A stretch of 6,085 bases of DNA. Source: Nitrospirota bacterium. Its GTDB lineage: Bacteria; Nitrospirota; Thermodesulfovibrionia; Thermodesulfovibrionales; Magnetobacteriaceae. The stretch covers positions 2,782 to 8,866 of the forward strand of contig JADFXZ010000086.1 of the NCBI GenBank assembly GCA_015233265.1, given 5' to 3'. Under the pieces are notes generated by a model, which saw only the letters and a program-made list of their open reading frames with translations, searched no databases and had not been told where the DNA came from. Numbering within the stretch: position 1 is the stretch's first letter; each line of letters begins with the position of its first letter. Both the position numbers and the translations under genes were made by a program. Below are positions 1-3,166 of the stretch, one piece after another.

Positions 1-50
1 AAGAAAAAAATGGCCGCCGCCGTTTTGATAAGTATTTTATTCATTATCAT
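1..50 (-). CDS. 5' end of an exported or membrane-anchored protein gene (cut by window edge)
   Basis: Reading leftwards, an ATG at 50-48 opens a frame giving MIMNKILIKTAAAIFF before the window ends. A second in-frame ATG at 44-42 is an equally good start. The short basic stretch followed by hydrophobic residues is typical of a signal peptide or N-terminal anchor. The start lies 4 nt behind the TGA of the ccdA-family gene, and a weak GGTGA Shine-Dalgarno overlaps that stop, so the two are probably co-transcribed and translationally coupled. In many bacteria ccdA is followed by a TlpA/ResA-type periplasmic thioredoxin, which begins just like this. That identity is inference from context only, since no catalytic motif lies within the window. 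Confidence 0.5.
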   Translation of the reverse strand, partial: MIMNKILIKTAAAIFF

Positions 51-54
51 TTAA

Positions 55-882
55 TCACCATGATGAAATAAGAGATAGTTTACCGGTTAATAACAACAGC
101 CCCATCGTTAGAAGAAGAAGGCCGCCGGTAAATTCCACAACTGCAAAGAACTTGCCGAATTTCCTGACAAAGCCTATAAAACCTGTCCAGAACAGCCCTG
201 CGATAAAAAAAGGTATCCCCATTCCGGCTGAGAATAAGGCAAGAAATATCATGCCCTGATAAACGGTATCCTGTCTCGACGCCAACAGAAGAATCGCCCC
301 AAGCACCGGCCCTATACAAGGGCTCCATCCCGCTCCAAACGTAAGCCCCACGATAAAGGCGCTGAACATGCTTGCCCCCGTGCTTTTTTGAGCCTTGAGC
401 TGCCGGTACAAAAGCATGTGCACCTGAAACAGGTATAACGCTGTAATAAGCGCCCATGCCCCTGCCACAGTGACAAATGTCTCCTTCTCAATCACCTCAA
501 AACAAAATGCGGATGCAAAGACAAACCCGACTCCTGAGAATATCTTTAAGAAATCATCTCTTAGAAATAGATTTGTAAAGTGAAGCCCGAAGAAAATCAC
601 AAGCGCGCCGCCAAACCGTGAAATAATCTGTTGTGAGTCCATAAACAACCTGCCAAGGGCTGTGGCCGTTGCCCCCATGATGATAAACACAAGAGAAAAT
701 CCTCCGATGAAAAACAATATCGGAATCAGGGACTTAAATGGCTGAATCTTGGCCTTCGTACCTGCCGCGTCTGCCCCAACCCCGGTAATAAACGACAGAT
801 ACGCGGGCACAATCGGCAGCACACACGGGGCAAGAAACGATAATACTCCGGCCGTAAACGCTGAAATATGTGAAAGTTCCAA
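55..882 (-). CDS. ccdA: CcdA/DsbD-type transmembrane thiol electron transporter with enlarged central region
   Basis: Integral membrane protein of 275 residues. Family members move electrons from cytoplasmic thioredoxin to periplasmic thiol proteins, for example in cytochrome c maturation. Two pseudo-symmetric halves are visible. The first has FLAPCVLPIVPAYLSFITG with Cys20, and the second has GWSPCIGPVLGAIL with Cys189; these are the expected redox pair. The start is TTG at 882-880, preceded by AAGGAG (plus-strand 889-894) with a 6-nt gap. No upstream ATG is better placed. Compared with the usual CcdA of about 230-240 residues, this one carries roughly 40 extra residues between the halves. 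They contain two further hydrophobic segments (about 113-131 and 136-157) and one extra cysteine (Cys127), so about eight helices are predicted instead of six. The family is sure; the exact partner is unknown. It probably forms an operon with the truncated gene to its left. Confidence 0.9.
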   Translation of the reverse strand: MELSHISAFTAGVLSFLAPCVLPIVPAYLSFITGVGADAAGTKAKIQPFKSLIPILFFIGGFSLVFIIMGATATALGRLFMDSQQIISRFGGALVIFFGLHFTNLFLRDDFLKIFSGVGFVFASAFCFEVIEKETFVTVAGAWALITALYLFQVHMLLYRQLKAQKSTGASMFSAFIVGLTFGAGWSPCIGPVLGAILLLASRQDTVYQGMIFLALFSAGMGIPFFIAGLFWTGFIGFVRKFGKFFAVVEFTGGLLLLTMGLLLLTGKLSLISSW

Positions 883-921
883 CTTGCTCTCCTTAAAAGG
901 CGTCTTCCTTTACTTACTATC

Positions 922-951
922 AGTATCTTTTATCAGGCTGTATTTTGTCAA
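922..951 (-). promoter_or_regulatory. Probable sigma70-type promoter for the ccdA-family gene
   Basis: On the minus strand a perfect TTGACA (plus-strand 946-951) is followed after 18 bp by GATACT (922-927), which matches TATAAT at four of six positions. Transcription would start near 915, giving a leader of about 33 nt that contains the AAGGAG ribosome binding site. The position fits, but this is a sequence match only. Confidence 0.45.
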
Positions 952-1031
952 GTTTTATTTCTAATGATTTAAAGTTGACTATTTTGACAAGAGCGATTCT
1001 AAGAGATGGATGTGATAAGTCGGGTTCCCAG

Positions 1032-1097
1032 CTTTCCATGCGGGTTTATTAGTACGCCATGAAGGATTTGTAAAGCTTCAACCAACAGATTAAGAGT
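1032..1097 (-). repeat. Decayed partial copy of the tRNA-Lys 3' half plus downstream flank (att-like repeat)
   Basis: This segment aligns in direct orientation with 1469-1532, which runs from 21 nt beyond the 3' end of the tRNA-Lys gene up to the anticodon stem. Positions 1032-1070 match 1469-1507 at 34 of 39 sites. A 2-nt length difference follows, then 1079-1097 matches 1514-1532 at 18 of 19 sites. Recognisable similarity fades at the 5' side of the anticodon loop. The copy cannot form a tRNA: it lacks a 5' half and its acceptor and T-arm bases are altered. A repeat running from the anticodon loop through the 3' end of a tRNA is the usual identity block left by tyrosine-recombinase integration, so I read it as the far end (att scar) of an old insertion. 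A simple segmental duplication is the alternative. Confidence 0.65.
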
Positions 1098-1119
1098 GCT
1101 TCGCTATGTCATTAAAAGG

Positions 1120-1338
1120 TCAGCCTTTCCTGTTTCCAAATATTATATCAATCCATGCTTGATTAATGGCATATAGTAAGTCGAACTGAGTCCAACCAAT
1201 AGCCTCGGCCATCTTTAGAAGATTATCGAGTTCCGCGGATTGATACTTAATGGCACCTTCGATGGCAGCCGACAGCGAATTTAAAGTCTCCCTTGCCATA
1301 TCATGCAGTATATCATGTATATCTTTAGGACTTATCAT
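1120..1338 (-). CDS. Small orphan protein (72 aa), unknown function, between tRNA-derived repeats
   Basis: I do not recognise this protein. Its 72 residues have no hydrophobic segment or cysteine and look largely alpha-helical and soluble. The sequence begins MISPKDIHDILHDMARE, is amphipathic and acidic in the middle (AELDNLLKMAEAIGW), and ends basic (GNRKG). The coding case rests on a strong ribosome binding site: GGAGG at plus-strand 1345-1349, 6 nt from an ATG at 1338-1336. The gene lies immediately downstream of tRNA-Lys on the same strand and is bracketed by the tRNA and its partial copy, so it is probably cargo of, or a survivor from, an integrated element. No integrase or other element gene is left. 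It could be a small regulator or part of a toxin-antitoxin-like pair, but nothing visible decides this. Confidence 0.6.
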   Translation of the reverse strand: MISPKDIHDILHDMARETLNSLSAAIEGAIKYQSAELDNLLKMAEAIGWTQFDLLYAINQAWIDIIFGNRKG

Positions 1339-1468
1339 ATAATACCTCCATAGTATTGCATATTTTACGCTATTGTGGTGTCCACTTCTTCCAGCTTACC
1401 CCAGTATTGGACAGGCACCCTTATAGAAATCTTAAAAATACCTTCTGTTGAGATAAGTGATATATTTT

Positions 1469-1532
1469 CTTTCCAAGCGGGTTTATAAGTGCGCCACGAT
1501 GGATTTGAACCATCAACCAACGGATTAAGAGT
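1469..1532 (-). repeat. Parent copy of the tRNA-overlapping direct repeat
   Basis: This segment covers the 3' part of tRNA-Lys (anticodon stem to discriminator base) and 21 nt beyond it. It is the intact partner of the decayed copy at 1032-1097, with the two starts 437 bp apart. Outside the tRNA, 19 of 21 flank bases still match, so the duplicated block is not confined to the tRNA gene. Confidence 0.65.
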
Positions 1533-1561
1533 CCGCTGCTCTACCGTTGAGCTAGTGGCGC
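1490..1561 (-). tRNA. tRNA-Lys (anticodon CTT)
   Basis: Read on the minus strand, the 72 nt fold into a complete cloverleaf. The acceptor stem is GCGCCAC/GTGGCGC with discriminator A, and the D arm is GCTC-AACGGTA-GAGC. The anticodon arm is GCGGA-CTCTTAA-TCCGT, with anticodon CTT at 1529-1527 and one G-U pair at the stem base. A 5-nt variable loop and the T arm GATGG-TTCAAAT-CCATC complete it. CTT reads AAG codons, so this is a lysine tRNA. CCA is not encoded and must be added after transcription. A promoter sits directly upstream. Its 3' half is duplicated 437 bp downstream, which suggests the gene has served as an integration site. Confidence 0.97.
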
Positions 1562-1569
1562 AACTGTTC

Positions 1570-1599
1570 ATACTACAAGTTTCAAAACACATTTGTCAA
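1570..1599 (-). promoter_or_regulatory. Promoter of tRNA-Lys
   Basis: On the minus strand a perfect TTGACA (plus-strand 1594-1599) is separated by 18 bp from TAGTAT (1570-1575). The -10 hexamer ends 8 nt before the first base of the tRNA, so the 5' leader would be only about 1-3 nt. Position and sequence both fit a stable-RNA promoter. I see no convincing terminator directly after the tRNA, so read-through into the 72-residue gene is possible. Confidence 0.65.
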
Positions 1600-1678
1600 C
1601 CCTGTAAACGCATCTTGTCTTGGCAAACGCATCATTTTTTTTTGTGGCAATCCTCAGAGTGGGCTGCGGTGACTCATT

Positions 1679-1712
1679 TCTTTAATGGTTATGATTCTTT
1701 AATGGTTATGAT
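1679..1712. repeat. Perfect tandem duplication of a 17-bp unit
   Basis: The unit TCTTTAATGGTTATGAT occurs twice without a gap (1679-1695 and 1696-1712). It lies in the region between the tRNA promoter and the small membrane-protein gene. Each copy ends in TATGAT, a near-consensus -10 hexamer on the plus strand, but no matching -35 sits at the right distance. It may simply be a slippage product. Confidence 0.9.
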
Positions 1713-1747
1713 GTCATGCGCGTAGTCTGCTTTCAGAACTTGGGCGA

Positions 1748-2041
1748 TTGACTTTTTCAGCCGTTAAATATTATAGTTACTTCGTGGAGTCGGCACTTAA
1801 TAAGAGAATCATAAAGGTTATATTGTATGGCCTGCTCACTGGTTTTGCCGGAGGGCTTGTCGCGTTTTTCTTAGTGTTTCCCGTTGGAGTGTTGCTTCAT
1901 CTGATGGGAATAAAGGTGCTTATTCCCATTTTGAAAGGTGGTATTTTCCCTATGCGTTATATGCTTGTCTCCTTTCAGACGGGTATTGCGCTCATTGGCA
2001 TCGGATATTTCACGTGGAAGGAATTTTATAAAAAAAATTGA
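1748..2041 (+). CDS. Small two-helix membrane protein, unknown function
   Basis: I do not recognise this protein. From the TTG at 1748 it has 97 residues, with one long hydrophobic stretch (about 22-50, glycine-rich GLLTGFAGGLVAFF) and a second (about 72-88, ending GIGYFTW). The tail KEFYKKN is basic. Positive charges at residues 19-23 and 91-96 suggest both ends face the cytoplasm. The start is doubtful. TTG 1748 and GTG 1784 lack a Shine-Dalgarno sequence, while TTG 1823 follows AAAGG at a 5-nt gap but would begin inside the first helix. The frame is closed upstream at 1709-1711. The exported DsbC-like gene follows 85 bp later on the same strand and may share its transcript. The hydrophobic pattern supports a real gene, but the lack of a clean start leaves a truncated remnant possible. 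Confidence 0.5.
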   Translation: MTFSAVKYYSYFVESALNKRIIKVILYGLLTGFAGGLVAFFLVFPVGVLLHLMGIKVLIPILKGGIFPMRYMLVSFQTGIALIGIGYFTWKEFYKKN

Positions 2042-2110
2042 CTAAACCTGTCTCATTCATTTATTGTACCAGTTACGACGTTTGAGCATCGCTTGAAATA
2101 TCTCTCTGAT

Positions 2111-2117
2111 GGAGGAG
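2111..2117 (+). promoter_or_regulatory. Ribosome binding site deciding the start of the DsbC-like gene
   Basis: GGAGGAG lies 9 nt before the ATG at 2127. A longer reading from ATG 2109 would place this site inside the coding sequence and add six residues (MEEFLT) ahead of a normal signal peptide. The site therefore favours 2127. Confidence 0.75.
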
Positions 2118-2126
2118 TTCTTAACT

Positions 2127-2648
2127 ATGTATAGAAAACTAATTATCTGTCTATTTGCATCGGCAATTGTCTTATCAACTGTTTTAGCGGCTGCCGACCA
2201 GCCTGTTAAGCCACAACACTCCGGAGTAATTCCTACTGAAAATGCCATACGTATAGGCATCGGTAAAAACACCGTAATAGAATTCGAAGACCCTGATTGC
2301 CCTTTCAGCAGAAGGCTCTCAGACTATATGAGTAAGAGGCAGGATGTAACCAGATACATTTTTTTCCTTCCAGCGCCACAAATTCATCCTGACGCAACGG
2401 ATAAGGCAAGATTCGTTCTCTGTTCACAAAACCCCCCGCAGGCCTTTTTAGACGTCATGTCTGGCAAGCACGACAAGGTAAAACCCCCCGTTTGTAAAGA
2501 TGAAAAAGTTGAACAAACCCTCAAAAACCATAAGGAATTGGCTGATAAACTGGGGGCTTCCGCCACGCCATATTTAATCATTAATGGCACGTATGTCCTT
2601 GGTGCCGATTTCGAGAAGATTGAGGCCATAATAGGTCCGCCACGATAA
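2127..2648 (+). CDS. Exported DsbC-like thioredoxin-fold protein with CPFS active site
   Basis: Periplasmic protein of 173 residues. A signal peptide (MYRKLIICLFASAIVLSTVLA, cut near residues 20-23) is followed by a DsbC/DsbG-type thioredoxin domain. The active-site segment is FEDPDCPFSRR, with Cys58 at the nucleophile position and Ser61 where the resolving cysteine should be. The cis-proline loop is ATPYLIING (Pro148). Cys99 and Cys123 flank a stretch resembling the E. coli DsbC region around its structural disulfide (compare AFLDVMSGK with AFDDVMAGK). Only about 30 residues lie between the signal peptide and the domain, too few for the usual N-terminal dimerisation domain. DsbC normally isomerises disulfides as a dimer; this monothiol, apparently monomeric form cannot run the standard dithiol cycle. 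It may bind or reduce mixed disulfides, or act with another thiol. Electrons could come from the CcdA-like protein, but that link is inferred. Confidence 0.85.
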   Translation: MYRKLIICLFASAIVLSTVLAAADQPVKPQHSGVIPTENAIRIGIGKNTVIEFEDPDCPFSRRLSDYMSKRQDVTRYIFFLPAPQIHPDATDKARFVLCSQNPPQAFLDVMSGKHDKVKPPVCKDEKVEQTLKNHKELADKLGASATPYLIINGTYVLGADFEKIEAIIGPPR

Positions 2649-2687
2649 ATAATTGACAGTAAATTATTCGCGGCTCGGGCATAATTG

Positions 2688-2708
2688 TCGGCTCAGGCCT
2701 TCAGCCGA
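2688..2708 (-). terminator. Weak hairpin between convergent genes, possible terminator
   Basis: TCGGCT (2688-2693) pairs with AGCCGA (2703-2708) around a 9-nt loop. The hairpin begins 5 nt after the lspA stop and 39 nt after the end of the DsbC-like gene, in the only gap between the converging genes. There is no run of T on either side, so it is not a canonical intrinsic terminator. Its role in stopping either transcript is only suggested by position. Confidence 0.3.
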
Positions 2709-2713
2709 ATGCG

Positions 2714-3166
2714 TCAACCCTTCCTGAAATGGCTGATTATCATCAACCCTATGCCGCAGCTCAGGGCCATATCTGCCACATTAAACGCTGGCCAATGATA
2801 CTTACCGGCATAAATATCAAGGAAATCCACTACTGAGCCTGTCGTTATCCTGCCGGTCATATTCCCGGCCGCCCCTGCCAATATCAACGACAGTGCAAAG
2901 AGGTCCTTCGTCCCAAATATCAAAAGACCGGCAATTATTAAAAACACCGCAATGGACAACACAATAAAGGGCGTATTTCCCCAGTTTTGAAACATCCCGA
3001 AGGCCGACCCCTTGTTTCGCGCGCTTACTATATTAAAAAACGAGGTAACTGGGATTAATTCATAGAGATGCAGCCTGTGCTCAATAAAGTATTTCGTAAT
3101 CTGGTCAGCCGCGAAGACAAAAAACGATATGACAAAATATTTTTTTGCCAACGGGTTTACTGTCAT
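2714..3166 (-). CDS. lspA: Lipoprotein signal peptidase (signal peptidase II)
   Basis: Inner-membrane aspartic peptidase that removes signal peptides from lipid-modified prolipoproteins. At 150 residues it is close to the usual length of about 150-170. Four hydrophobic segments are visible (about 11-28, 66-84, 88-102, 131-147). Family motifs are DQITK (Asp21), ARNKGSAFG (49-57), VVDFLDIY (catalytic Asp114) and FNVADMAL (catalytic Asp132). One conserved site deviates: the usual GNxxDR motif reads GNMTGR, with Gly at 105 in place of Asp. Both catalytic aspartates are present, so activity is still expected. The ATG overlaps the ileS stop by 4 nt (ATGA), and the upstream GGGG is a weak ribosome binding site. 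Translation is therefore probably coupled to ileS, an arrangement known from many bacteria. Confidence 0.95.
   Translation of the reverse strand: MTVNPLAKKYFVISFFVFAADQITKYFIEHRLHLYELIPVTSFFNIVSARNKGSAFGMFQNWGNTPFIVLSIAVFLIIAGLLIFGTKDLFALSLILAGAAGNMTGRITTGSVVDFLDIYAGKYHWPAFNVADMALSCGIGLMIISHFRKG

Noticed and set aside
26..49. Inverted repeat TGATAA/TTATCA after ccdA as a terminator
   Set aside because: It is AT-rich, lies inside the start of the next gene, and the following T-run is part of that gene's phenylalanine codons.
945..991. Inverted TTGTCAA/TTGACAA pair upstream of ccdA as an operator
   Set aside because: The arms are only 7 bp, widely spaced, and one arm is the -35 hexamer itself. 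Chance is likely in AT-rich DNA.
1114..1129. Small hairpin (AAAGG/CCTTT) over the stop codon of the 72-residue gene as a terminator
   Set aside because: The stem is only about 5 bp, the loop contains the stop codon, and no T-run follows, so it is too weak to call.
1365..1592. Open frame of 75 codons on the minus strand running through the tRNA gene
   Set aside because: Its first half is simply the tRNA-Lys sequence translated, and no ribosome binding site supports the start. Only the tail is mentioned, as a possible relic.
1606..1632. Repeated AAACGCATC motif (1606-1614, 1624-1632), also seen near 6047
   Set aside because: It is too short and too few in number to be distinguished from chance, with no consistent position relative to genes.
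1489..1725. Open frame of 78 codons on the plus strand across the tRNA antisense and the tandem repeat
   Set aside because: It begins in the tRNA antisense strand and runs into repeat sequence. Its composition is not protein-like and there is no ribosome binding site.
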